Assembly: GCF_004135285.1 (NCBI RefSeq)
Contig: NZ_CP035494.1
Location: 1,860,001-1,924,000, forward strand
DNA from: Microbacterium protaetiae
GTDB lineage: Bacteria > Actinomycetota > Actinomycetes > Actinomycetales > Microbacteriaceae
Direction of reading: 5' to 3'
DNA length: 64,000 nt
The number at the start of each line of letters is the position of its first letter. Position 1 is the stretch's first letter. Below the pieces are notes generated by a model. The model did no database searches and was not told the DNA's origin. It saw nothing but the letters and a program-made list of their open reading frames with translations. Positions 42,858 through 50,967 of this stretch are shown here, piece after piece. The position numbers were made by a program, and so were the translations under genes.

Positions 42858-43877
42858 ATGGAGCCTCTGAGCGACTCCCAGTACCGGGCAGCCACCACAG
42901 GCGGCATGCCTGACGCCGAACAGGTGGCCGACGGGCTGTGGTCGCTGGCGATGCCCATGCCTGGCGGCGGCAGTCTCGGCTACACGCTGGCCGCCGTGCA
43001 CCTGGGCCCCGATGGCACCGTCGCGCTCATCGACCCCGGCTGGGCCGAACCCGGATCGCTCGAGCGCATTGACGATTTTCTGCGGGGGCTGGGGCGGCAG
43101 ATGGCGGATGTCGCGACCGTGGTGGTCACGCATGCACATCCCGATCACATCGGGCTGGCGGATGCCGTGCGTCAGGCCAGCGGAGCGCGCGTCGTGCTGC
43201 ATCGCCGGGAACAGGCATCCATCGACGCCGAAGGCGCCGTCGTCCCAGAAGACCTCGATTCCCGGCTGCAAGAGTGGGGAGTCGCGCCCGAGCGCGCGCG
43301 ACTGCTGCACGACCGCGCGCATGGATCGGCTCCGAGGCATGCGCCGCTGCACGCCGACGTGTTGGTCGAGGACGGTGACGAGCTGCCGGTGGCCGGGGCG
43401 ACGTGGCGGGTGCTGCACACCCCCGGCCACACGCCGGGCCACATCTGCGTGGTCGACGAATCGCGGGGGCTGCTGTTCTCGGGCGATCACGTGCTGCCCA
43501 CCGTGTATCCGGGGCTCGGCCTCGGCGCCGACTTCGGCGAGAACCCGCTGACCGCGTACCTGCGGTCGCTGCACCGGCTGCATCCGTATGACGATGTCGA
43601 GGTCGTACCCGGGCACGGCTACCGTTTTCGTGGGCTGGCCGGCCGCCGCCGCGACACCGCGCTGCACGCACTGCGACGCGTGCGCGAGACCGCCGAGGTG
43701 CTGCACGACGACCCGACAGCGTCGATCTGGGACATCGCATCGCGTTTGAGTTGGAGCGGGGGATGGGCGCAGCTGCAGCACAGCATCATGCTGTTCTCGG
43801 GGCTGAATCAGACCGACATGTACCGCGACTTCGTCGTTTCGGGCGGGTTGGAAAGCCCCGAGGCGCTCTGGCCGTAG
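42858..43877 (+). CDS. MBL-fold metallo-hydrolase
   Basis: 339 residues from the ATG at 42858 (AAAGGG upstream). Metal-binding motif THAHPDHIG at 91-99, further His in HTPGHTPGHICV and Asp/His in LLFSGDHVLPT, and VVPGHGYRF near the end. Beta-lactamase-fold hydrolase of the glyoxalase II/flavin-free type, with a C-terminal winged-helix-like segment (SIWDIASRLSWSGGW). Substrate unknown. Preceded by the 0.9-kb repeat region. Confidence 0.88.
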   Translation: MEPLSDSQYRAATTGGMPDAEQVADGLWSLAMPMPGGGSLGYTLAAVHLGPDGTVALIDPGWAEPGSLERIDDFLRGLGRQMADVATVVVTHAHPDHIGLADAVRQASGARVVLHRREQASIDAEGAVVPEDLDSRLQEWGVAPERARLLHDRAHGSAPRHAPLHADVLVEDGDELPVAGATWRVLHTPGHTPGHICVVDESRGLLFSGDHVLPTVYPGLGLGADFGENPLTAYLRSLHRLHPYDDVEVVPGHGYRFRGLAGRRRDTALHALRRVRETAEVLHDDPTASIWDIASRLSWSGGWAQLQHSIMLFSGLNQTDMYRDFVVSGGLESPEALWP

Positions 43878-43892
43878 GAGCGACCACGTGAC

Positions 43893-44645
43893 TCAGCGCG
43901 GGCGCGGTTCCCGGATCCAGGTGTCGAGGGTGGTGGTGCCCACGAGGGCCGCGTCGCCGGGCAGGAGGTCTGACGAGGCGATGTTGAACCCGTGAGTGCG
44001 TGCGTTGTCGTCGGCGACCACGAAGCGCTCATCGCGGTCGGCCAACAGCACACGTGAGACGAACTGCGGCAGCGGCATCCGCTCAGGACCGGCCACCTCG
44101 ACCACGCCGTCGATCGGATCGCCTGCGGCGACATCGACGAGCGTCGCGGCCACATCTTCGGCGGCGACGGGCTGCACATGGGTGGTCGGCAGGTGGATCG
44201 TGTCGCGCGACGTGTTCCACTGGGCGATCGACCGCGCGAACTCGAAGAACTGCGTCGACCGCACGATCGTGTACGGCATGCGGCTGTCGGCGATCACTCG
44301 CTCCTGCGCGGCCTTTGCGGCGAAGTATCCGTCGCTCACCTCTCGATCGGCCCCGACGATCGAGAGCATGATGTGATGTCGCACACCGGCCGCCAGCTCG
44401 GCCTCGATCACTCGGGCGGTCATGGTGGTGAAGAAATCGCGCGCGCCATCGGCGTCGGGGTGTGGGGCATTGGTGACGTCGATGACGGCATCGGCCAGCT
44501 CCAACGCCCGGTCGAGGCCTTCGCCGGTCAGCGCGTCGACGCCGGTGCGGCGGGATGCCACGACCACAGCTTGTGCGGAGTTCTCGATGCGATCGACCAC
44601 GAGCCGTCCGATGTGTCCGGTGCCGCCGATGACCACTATGCGCAT
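43893..44645 (-). CDS. NAD(P)-binding oxidoreductase/epimerase-like protein (SDR-a, copy 1)
   Basis: 250 residues. VVIGGTGHIGRLVVDRI is an atypical-SDR/NmrA dinucleotide motif; SIVGADREVSDGYFAAKAAQE holds the YxxxK. The same overall pattern recurs in two paralogs at 55049 and 57127, including VRSTQFFEFARSIA versus VHATQFFEF. Start at the ATG 44645. An ECF-type promoter (44694-44720) lies upstream and matches those of both paralogs. Such COE-class enzymes are typical partners of ECF41 sigma factors. Function not known. Confidence 0.85.
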   Translation of the reverse strand: MRIVVIGGTGHIGRLVVDRIENSAQAVVVASRRTGVDALTGEGLDRALELADAVIDVTNAPHPDADGARDFFTTMTARVIEAELAAGVRHHIMLSIVGADREVSDGYFAAKAAQERVIADSRMPYTIVRSTQFFEFARSIAQWNTSRDTIHLPTTHVQPVAAEDVAATLVDVAAGDPIDGVVEVAGPERMPLPQFVSRVLLADRDERFVVADDNARTHGFNIASSDLLPGDAALVGTTTLDTWIREPRPR

Positions 44646-44693
44646 GATTCCGTCTCCCGTCCGGGACCGTGTCTCGGCCCGTTTGCCAGGAGT

Positions 44694-44720
44694 GACCGCA
44701 CACGACGGTCGGATGTGACG
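44694..44720 (-). promoter_or_regulatory. ECF41-type promoter of oxidoreductase copy 1
   Basis: Minus-strand CGTCACA, 16 bp, GGTC, followed 5 bp later by CTG. Three other sites in the window share TGTCACA-N16-GGTC and the CTG. Distance to the start codon is about 48 bp. Confidence 0.75.
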
Positions 44721-44722
44721 CG

Positions 44723-45169
44723 TCAGCTGGTCTCGAGCGCGTGAGCGGAGATCGACCGCAGCACATCGAGGGCGACTTCGGCGCGCTCTGGGGTGAAGCC
44801 GAAAGTCTCGGTGATGGCCTGGTAGATGCGCGGTGCGTGTTCGCTGAGCGCCTGCCCCGCCTCGGTGGTGGCGACCACGACCGACCGTTCGTCGCGCGGA
44901 TTGCGTGTGCGAGTGACCAAGCCCTGCTTCTCCATGCGCTTGACCAGCGGCGTGATCGTGCCGTAATCGGATTGCAGTCGATCGACCAGCTCGCGCACGG
45001 GCGCCTCGCCCTGATCCCACAGCACGGCGAGCACGAGGTACTGCGGGTAGGAGAGCCCCAACGGCTCGAGCAGCGGCCGGTACGCGGCGGTCACGGCGCG
45101 GAACGCCGCGTGCAGGTTGAAGCACACCATGTCGGCGAGTGCGACGGCGGGAGCGGGTGAGGCGGTCAC
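44723..45169 (-). CDS. MarR/OhrR-family transcriptional regulator
   Basis: 148 residues from the GTG at 45169. The N-terminal MVCFNLHAAFRAVTAAYRPLLEPLGLSYPQYLVLAVLW and the winged helix VRELVDRLQSDYGTITPLVKRMEKQGLVTRTR plus NPRDERSVVV are typical of MarR, and the Cys in the MVCFNLH segment matches the redox-sensing Cys of OhrR/MgrA-type members. Probably peroxide-responsive. No organic-peroxide-resistance enzyme is adjacent, so its target is not known. Its stop lies 2 bp past the ECF41-type promoter. Confidence 0.85.
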   Translation of the reverse strand: MTASPAPAVALADMVCFNLHAAFRAVTAAYRPLLEPLGLSYPQYLVLAVLWDQGEAPVRELVDRLQSDYGTITPLVKRMEKQGLVTRTRNPRDERSVVVATTEAGQALSEHAPRIYQAITETFGFTPERAEVALDVLRSISAHALETS

Positions 45170-45173
45170 GTAC

Positions 45174-45717
45174 CGACGGTAACACCGTTTCCTCGTATCC
45201 GAGTGCATCGCATGCGAGGAATGTGCTGTCAGCCCGCGGTCACGCGCCGCCGCCCCGATCGGCGGTCGCGCGTGGCAAGCCCGAGGTCGCGCTGCAGCAG
45301 CAGCTCGAGGCGGCTCAGGTCACCGGTGCGCGCCGCGAAGACGAGTTCGCGCAAGAGGTGCCGGTGTGCGGCACTGCCCTCGACGGGCTGCGCCGGAGAG
45401 CGCAGCAGGTCGCGTCGCGCGCGGCTGACCAGCTGCCGTGCGCCGGCGGGGGACGTGTCGAGAAGATCGGCGATCTGCGCGTAGGGGTAGCCGAAACCGA
45501 CACGCAGAACGAACGCCGCGCGCTGTGCGGGCGTCAGACGCTCCACCAATCGCCGTGTGCCGACAGCGAGGGCCTCGGCGCGCTCTGCCTGCGCGGAGGG
45601 GTCGTCGTCGGTGGCGATGCCGAGCGCATCGGGAGCCGATGCTTCGTGCCGCGCTCGGGCGCTCGTGAGCTCGTTGAGTGCCACGTGGCGAGCCGTGGTG
45701 GCCAAGAACGCGGCGCG
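45174..45717. repeat. left copy of a 545-bp direct repeat flanking the toxin locus
   Basis: From GACGGTAACACCGTTTCCTC at 45174 to the end of the sigma fragment at 45717 the sequence matches 50968-51508 with few differences, same orientation. The block contains the 3' end of the ECF sigma gene and its downstream flank. Sequence between the two copies (45.7-51.0 kb) holds the TNT locus, the lipase-like gene and a truncated antitoxin. Confidence 0.88.
45229..45717 (-). pseudogene. truncated ECF sigma factor gene (3' part only)
   Basis: Codons read from 45705 give ATTARHVALNELTSARARHE through PAGARQLVSRARRDLLRSP to the stop, almost identical to the intact gene at 51023-51688. Region 2 and the start are missing: at 45717 the match ends and an unrelated antitoxin remnant begins. 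Without region 2 it cannot act as a sigma factor. Confidence 0.85.
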
Positions 45718-45940
45718 GCTTCAAGCAACTCGCCGATCTCGTCGGCCGACTCCCTGCGCGGCGGGCCCGGCGCGCCGCCAGCGCGGTCGGGTTGACGATG
45801 ACGGCGACCACACGCCCGTGCCGGGTGATCTCGATCTCTTCACCGTCGGCCACGCGATCGAGCAGGCGGGGCAGCGTCTGTCGTGCGGCGCTTGCGCTGA
45901 CAACGGCTATGTACGTAATTGTACGAGGTTGTACATGCAC
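45718..45940 (-). pseudogene. Phd/YefM-family antitoxin remnant, frameshifted and truncated
   Basis: From a GTG at 45940 the minus strand reads SASAARQTLPRLLDRVADGE and ITRHGRVVAVIVNPTALAARR, a clear Phd/YefM antitoxin N-terminus. After ALAARRARRA the expected continuation ESADEIGELLEA is found only in a shifted frame, and the gene then stops abruptly at the sigma-gene fragment. No toxin gene is adjacent. Repeats of TGTAC upstream (45909-45936) look like the autoregulatory operator of a toxin-antitoxin operon. Confidence 0.75.
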
Positions 45941-45958
45941 AAGCCTGCCGGGCGCGAA

Positions 45959-47167
45959 TCACGGGAGGACGGCGAGAGCGGCGGCGGCAGTCGGCGCCGA
46001 GCCGTCCGGGACCGACGCATCGAGAGCAGCCGCGAGGTGCGGCATCCACCACCCCTCGTCGGTCCAGCGGTCGGCCGCGCTCGCGCGGGCAAGGCTGGGC
46101 AGGTACGACGCATCGGCGGCCCGCCGCTCGCGCACCGACGCGTGCAGCACGGCGTGGTCGGGCAGGTGACGGCGGGCGGGCAGCAGCAGGTTCCACGCCC
46201 AGCCGTTTGTGTGCGACGGCGCCGACGCGGCCCACGCCCGTTCGACCCGGCAGTACCGCGCATAGATCTCGGCCGATTGCTTGTCGCGCAGCGCGAGGGC
46301 GTCGCAGACGCCGTCGAACACCCACTTCAGCGCGATCGTGGCCAGTTCGTGGTTCGCGAACGTGCCGCCGACGTCGCAGTGCACACCCGGAAACCATGCC
46401 TCTTCGCACTGCGCGCGGCACTGGATCGGCAGGTAGCGGAATGGACGCCGCGCCTCATCGATCGACACCGCGTGCCGGATGCGGCGCACGTTCCACAGCG
46501 ACGCCGTATCGGGCCAGTCGAGGCTGCCCAGGCCCGCGAACCAGGCCTCGACGGTGTCCCACAGCCCGAGGTACTCGACCGGGATCGCATGGATGTCGAC
46601 CCGAAGATCGTCATCGACGGATGGCGCGAACCCGCCGCTCGCACCCGAGATCGGCTCGCCCTCGGTGCCCCAGCACAGCGCATCGGCGAACGCCTTCGCC
46701 TCGCGCGCACGACGGGCGACGGCCTTGCGGGTGCCGGCCGGCTTCACATACTGCGCGACGGCGTAGTCGATCAGGTGCTCCGACCCGCTGCGCAGCAGGC
46801 CCGGTCGTGACAGCAGCGCAGCAAGCGCACGCGCCGTGTAGGCGCCACGGCTGAACCCGAAGATGTAGATGCGGTCGCCGGGCCGGTAGTGCTCGACGAG
46901 CCAGCCGTACGCGCGGCTGACCTTGGTGCGCATGCCGAAGCCGAATGCGAGCCCGCCCACCCGCGACATCCACCGTCCGATCGCGCCGTGCGCGGTGGCG
47001 GAAGGCAGCGTTCCCACGCCGGGGTCGTAATAGGCGATCTGGGTCTGCGGGTCGTCGAGGTCGAGCATCATGAACACCTTGGCCGCGTTGGTCGGATGGT
47101 GATCGAGCTCGTTGCTCGTGCCGTCGAGGCAGATGACGATGTTCTTCGGGGTCAGCGGACTGCTCAT
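45959..47167 (-). CDS. DUF2235 alpha/beta-hydrolase (Tle1-like phospholipase fold)
   Basis: 402 residues from the ATG at 47167 (GGGAGGTCGCC upstream). ICLDGTSNELD near the N-terminus and the nucleophile elbow IFGFSRGAYTARALAALL (Ser at about 106) define DUF2235; the later PVEYLGLWDTVEAW holds the Asp and CDVGG(T)F a region like the catalytic His. Such proteins are phospholipases in some toxin systems. Here it ends the minus-strand set after the immunity-like genes. No signal peptide is visible. Confidence 0.8.
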   Translation of the reverse strand: MSSPLTPKNIVICLDGTSNELDHHPTNAAKVFMMLDLDDPQTQIAYYDPGVGTLPSATAHGAIGRWMSRVGGLAFGFGMRTKVSRAYGWLVEHYRPGDRIYIFGFSRGAYTARALAALLSRPGLLRSGSEHLIDYAVAQYVKPAGTRKAVARRAREAKAFADALCWGTEGEPISGASGGFAPSVDDDLRVDIHAIPVEYLGLWDTVEAWFAGLGSLDWPDTASLWNVRRIRHAVSIDEARRPFRYLPIQCRAQCEEAWFPGVHCDVGGTFANHELATIALKWVFDGVCDALALRDKQSAEIYARYCRVERAWAASAPSHTNGWAWNLLLPARRHLPDHAVLHASVRERRAADASYLPSLARASAADRWTDEGWWMPHLAAALDASVPDGSAPTAAAALAVLP

Positions 47168-47226
47168 GGCGACCTCCCTTGCCAAGAAGAGGCTGCGCGA
47201 GCCGGGGTGATACCGGCGTAAGCCGG

Positions 47227-47757
47227 TCACCGTGGGCGCGGTTGCCACAACCGGAACAGCGGTGCGCCGTCGGGTGCGAGGTATGCGGCGCGCACGGCAT
47301 CGGCGGAGTGTCCGACGGTGGCGCTGTAGGTGTAGACGGGGGCGGCGGTGTCCGCCGTCGCGAAGCGGGCGTGGTCCGGGATGCCGTCGGCCCGGCTGAT
47401 TGCGAAGGCGCTGTCGCCGACCTGAACGACGTGCTGCCCGGTGGCGAGCTGAGGTGCGTCGGTGGGGCCATCGAGCATGCCGAGCCCTGTGACGGCGCGC
47501 ACGTCGTCGCCGATGACAACGGTCAGGTAGTTTTCGATCTCACCGACGGCGCTCGACCACATGATCAGCCGCTCGTCTTCGCTGCGCTCGGCGCGGGTGA
47601 GCACCAGGTCGTCGCCGCGTCGGTGGACGGAGAAGCGGATCTCGCCGCCGGCTTCGGACGCGATCATCAGCGCACCGCCCTCGGGCCGGGCCACGTAGCC
47701 GCCCTGCCGCGCGAATGCCGCAAAGGCGCCGGAGAGTATGGGGAGATCTTCTGTCAT
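47227..47757 (-). CDS. Imm61-like immunity protein, copy 1
   Basis: 176 residues from the ATG at 47757. AFAAFARQGGYVARPEGGAL, GGEIRFSVHRRGDDLVLTRAERSEDERL and the C-terminal VRAAYLAPDGAPLFRLWQP follow the pattern of Imm61 immunity proteins of actinobacterial polymorphic toxins. It is a close paralog of the protein at 48239-48769 (about two thirds identical by eye). Probably neutralises a TNT-type toxin. Distance from the toxin gene suggests it is an orphan spare or guards against a related toxin. Confidence 0.72.
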   Translation of the reverse strand: MTEDLPILSGAFAAFARQGGYVARPEGGALMIASEAGGEIRFSVHRRGDDLVLTRAERSEDERLIMWSSAVGEIENYLTVVIGDDVRAVTGLGMLDGPTDAPQLATGQHVVQVGDSAFAISRADGIPDHARFATADTAAPVYTYSATVGHSADAVRAAYLAPDGAPLFRLWQPRPR

Positions 47758-47781
47758 GACAGCATTCCCGCAAGTCTTCAC

Positions 47782-48108
47782 TCAGCGCACACCCGAGCTG
47801 CGGTTCCGGTTTTGGTGTCCAATGAGCGCAGCAAGCGCGGCGGCTTCGCTCTCGTGAGGGATGATCTCACGGGCACTGGTCGGGGATGCCGCCCTCCAAC
47901 TGACCCAGATCTCACCCTGGCGCGCGACTCCGTCGACGTCGGTCTTGTATTTGGTGTCCGCGTGCGGGAACCAGTCGACTCCGCGCCGCGTGGCGAGGGT
48001 CCGCATGGTCTCAATCCGGTGCTCTCGTGATCCGCCCGCGCCCACGTGCGCCGGTCCCGTCGCAAGGACCGCGCCCTGTTGGGCCACATGGGCACGCAGG
48101 TGCCGCAC
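47782..48108 (-). CDS. small protein of unknown function between the immunity paralogs
   Basis: 108 residues from a GTG, with GVDWFPHADTKYKTDVDGV and QGEIWVSWRAASPTSAREII; the second half looks like real protein. Upstream, an ATG at 48167 reads MSTQPLDDP in another frame, and a one-base shift near 48141 would join it to WHSEVDLDPSS and onward, giving about 128 residues. So the gene may be frameshifted. I do not recognise a family. The sequence is not similar to the flanking immunity genes. Confidence 0.45.
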   Translation of the reverse strand: MRHLRAHVAQQGAVLATGPAHVGAGGSREHRIETMRTLATRRGVDWFPHADTKYKTDVDGVARQGEIWVSWRAASPTSAREIIPHESEAAALAALIGHQNRNRSSGVR

Positions 48109-48238
48109 CGATGAGGGATCGAGGTCGACCTCGCTGTGCCAGGATCGTCAAGCGGTTGCGTGCTCATTTGTCACCCACGCATGAAACGTGTCATCGATGC
48201 TCACGTGGCCACCCAACGAAGTCGTGGTCCTCCCCTGT

Positions 48239-48769
48239 TCATGCGCGGCGCGGTTGCCACAACCGGAACAGGGGTGCTCCGTCGCGGCTCAGGTACGCGG
48301 CGCGCACCTCATCGGTGGAGTGCCCGACCGTGCTGCTGTAGGTGTAGATGGGTGCGGCGATGTCTGCCGTCGGGAAGCGGGCGGGATCCAGGATGCCGTC
48401 GGACTGGCTGATAGCGAAAGCTCCGTCATCTACCTGCACGACGTGCTGCCCGGCGGCTAGCTGCGATGCGTCGGTGGGCCCGTCGAGCATGCCGAGACCG
48501 GTGACGGTGCGCACGTCGTCGCCGATGACGACAGTTAGATACTTCTCGATCTCACCGACAGTACTCGACGACATGACGAGTTGCTCGTCTTCACTGCGCT
48601 CGGCGCGACTGAGCGCGAGATTGTCGCCGCGTCGACGGATGTAGAAGCGGATCTCGCCGCCGGGTTCGGACGCGATCATCAGCGCATCGCCCTCCGGCCG
48701 AGCCACGTAGCCGCCCTGCCGCGCGAACGCCGCAAAAGCTTCGGAGAGCAGGGGAACATGTTGAGTCAT
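48239..48769 (-). CDS. Imm61-like immunity protein, copy 2, coupled to TNT toxin
   Basis: 176 residues, ATG overlapping the toxin stop (ATGA), the arrangement expected for a cognate immunity gene. FAAFARQGGYVARPEGDALMI, GGEIRFYIRRRGDN and EVRAAYLSRDGAPLFRLWQ are shared with copy 1. Predicted to bind and block the NAD glycohydrolase domain in the producing cell. Confidence 0.78.
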   Translation of the reverse strand: MTQHVPLLSEAFAAFARQGGYVARPEGDALMIASEPGGEIRFYIRRRGDNLALSRAERSEDEQLVMSSSTVGEIEKYLTVVIGDDVRTVTGLGMLDGPTDASQLAAGQHVVQVDDGAFAISQSDGILDPARFPTADIAAPIYTYSSTVGHSTDEVRAAYLSRDGAPLFRLWQPRRA

Positions 48770-50185
48770 GACAGCAATCCCATCTTCAGCAGCGTTGCGA
48801 CGTTCACCGGGTTACCGCTCGCATCGAGAACACGTAGCTGGATTCCACCACCCTGGTGGCCGAACCCGGGCGCGATTTCGCTGGCTTCGACCTTCCAACC
48901 TCCGGGAAGCGACCCGCCGGTCTGGTAATTGTGGAACTCCTTCTGCAGCGAAGACGTCGGAAGAGACCGTTGCTCGAACGATGGTGACACGCCGTCTTCC
49001 TTCACGCCGATGTAGCTCCCGCCAGGATGGCCGATGCGGTCCATCTCGGTGCCGTAGTCGCGCTGAAAGGCGTCCCAGTCGTCGTAATGCACACGAGAAC
49101 CGCGAACCGCTCCTGCATTGGGCGGGTAGTTGTCATGGCCGTTGCCGAACACATACCGGTCGTCGTAGTCCTGTTTCGAGAGCGGTGTGCCGTCGTCGAA
49201 GCGCCCATATGGCGCGCCCGGGTCGGCTCGAAGATTTCCGGTGTCGGGGTCCATCTGGTTCGCATCCGGGTAGGGGTCTGAGGTGCCGTGATCGTGCATG
49301 GGCTGCCCGTAGCCGAGATCCTTGGGCGTGACAGGGTCGTCGGCGGCGCGGGTCCATCCGTTGCCGGACGGATCGCGGGTGTGCACAGGGTCTTCACCCG
49401 GCAGCCGGGTCTTGGGCGTTTCGCCCGGGATGTTGCGCCCTTCGCGGCCGCCGCCCTTGAGCAACTTTGCGAACAGGGCACTGGCTTTGTCGAGGAGGGG
49501 TTTGAGTTCGTCGAGCAGTCCGCGCAGGGAGCGCAGCGATTCGAGCAGCCGGGTGACGAACTTGCCGACCTTGCCGACCCAGGAGGCGACCCATCCACGG
49601 GGTGGCGAGCCCCAGCGTGAACACGGCCTCCGACGCCCACGAGATCGCCGACCCGACCAGTTGCGAGAGCACGTCGCGCACCAGATCGTGCACGGCCTGC
49701 ACGATCATCGACGCCACGTTCAGGCCGGTCGAGAACGCACCGGCCCAGGTGCCCGCCGCGGTCAGATGCGCCGCGGTGTCGTGCTGGAACCGGCGGTACG
49801 CATCCATCGCCTCCCCGGCCAGGTCCTCCACATCCTGCAGCACCCGGGTCAGTTCCCGACCCGCGCCCTCAAGCTGAGCCTGAATGTTCGACCACGTCTG
49901 CGCGAACGCCTGCACCTCCGACGCGTTGCCGGTCAGATCATTGAACCAGCCCTTGAGCGGTTCGACGTGATCGATCAGCCACCCCAACCCCGCGGCGATC
50001 AGCGTACCCAACGGGTCAGAGACCGCCGCGGCGGTGTCCATCACGGCCGAGAACGTGGCCAGCCCGCCCGAGACCCAGTCGCCCGAGTTGATCGCCTGCA
50101 CCAACTGCTCCCCGTCTTCGAGCAGCAACGTGCCGGCGAACGGGGACGTGTGATCGACCGGGGCCGCGACCAGCGGATTGCTCAT
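48766..50185 (-). CDS. polymorphic toxin with TNT (NAD+ glycohydrolase) domain, apparent frameshift
   Basis: From an ATG at 50185 the first frame encodes an LXG/WXG-like helical N-terminal module (about 1-198), including VQAFAQTWSNIQAQLEGAG and AYRRFQHDTAAHLTAAGTWA. Near 49590-49592 (CCC) a +1 shift is needed to continue as VASWVGKVGKFVTRLLESLR, then a Pro/Gly-rich linker and the TNT domain: NGHDNYPPNAGA, IGHPGGSYIGV, QRSLPTSSL and FGHQGGGIQL, whose Gln matches the catalytic Gln of this family. Without the shift the toxin is lost. C-terminus couples to the Imm61 gene. Upstream are EspC-like and YbaB-like genes, as in type VII-associated toxin loci. Confidence 0.78.
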
Positions 50186-50499
50186 CCGAGTGTCTGCTCG
50201 ATCTGCCGGATCGATGCGACCAGGTCGTCTTCGAACGCGGCCATATCGTCGGCGACGCCGCGGATCTCGGTCGCCGACCTGTCGACCAGGCCCTGTGCCG
50301 ACGAGATCACCGTGCTGCACGCCGAGGCAGCGATCGTGGCCGGGGGCACAAGGAACGCGCACATGACCCCGAACGCACCGCCCGACATGTTCGTCGCGGT
50401 CGCGGCATCCCGCGCCACTTGAATGTCAGACGACACCTGACGCACCCGCGCCGCATGCGCGAAGATCAGGTCGTGACCGATCGCGATCTTGTCGGCCAT
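50182..50499 (-). CDS. EspC-like/WXG100-size helical protein, probable toxin partner
   Basis: 105 residues, two long helices (LIFAHAARVRQVSSDIQVARDAATAT, then an Ala-rich turn, then TEIRGVADDMAAFEDDLVASIRQIEQTL). Size and helical hairpin fit ESX/type VII secretion substrates such as EspC. Stop overlaps the toxin start. Such genes commonly precede LXG or TNT toxins and form a complex with the toxin's N-terminal helices for export. No secretion ATPase is in the window. Confidence 0.68.
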   Translation of the reverse strand: MADKIAIGHDLIFAHAARVRQVSSDIQVARDAATATNMSGGAFGVMCAFLVPPATIAASACSTVISSAQGLVDRSATEIRGVADDMAAFEDDLVASIRQIEQTLG

Positions 50500-50510
50500 C
50501 GCGGTGCCCT

Positions 50511-50903
50511 TCAGTCCTCGGCCTCTGCGGCGCGCGCATCGAGTTCGTCGCGCAGGCGGGCGACCACCGGTGACTCGTCGCCGAATGCTCGGGATGTCAC
50601 GGCCACCGCCTGTTCACCGGCGTCGCGCTGAGCGGCCTGCGCGGTCTCGACGATCAGCCGGCTCAGGTCTCGCGTGCGCAGGTCCATCGCCGCGTCGGAC
50701 AACTCGACGTCGACCAGGCGCCCCGAGGCGTCGACGGTCACTGCCAGCTCTCGGCGTGGGGAGGTCGCCTTGCCGCGTACCGCTTCGACCTCGACCCGCA
50801 TCTGCTGGGCGACGCGAGCGCGCTGCTGAGCCTGTTCGACCTGCTCTTGCACGCGCGCGATCGTCAGATCGGGATCGCCGGGAAGCGTGGCGTCATCGTT
50901 CAC
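50511..50903 (-). CDS. YbaB/EbfC-like protein of toxin operon
   Basis: 130 residues. Long N-terminal coiled coil (LTIARVQEQVEQAQQRARVAQQ) followed by LAVTVDASGRLVDVELSDAAMDL, the YbaB-type beta strands that are also used in actinobacterial type VII-associated toxin operons. 12 bp before the EspC-like gene. Likely first gene of the toxin operon. Its DNA-binding ability is unknown. Confidence 0.75.
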   Translation of the reverse strand: MNDDATLPGDPDLTIARVQEQVEQAQQRARVAQQMRVEVEAVRGKATSPRRELAVTVDASGRLVDVELSDAAMDLRTRDLSRLIVETAQAAQRDAGEQAVAVTSRAFGDESPVVARLRDELDARAAEAED

Positions 50904-50967
50904 GATCTCCGATCATATGACGCCAAGCTGAAATCGCCGCGCGTCAGCTCCTGTGTGCCGAACATCC

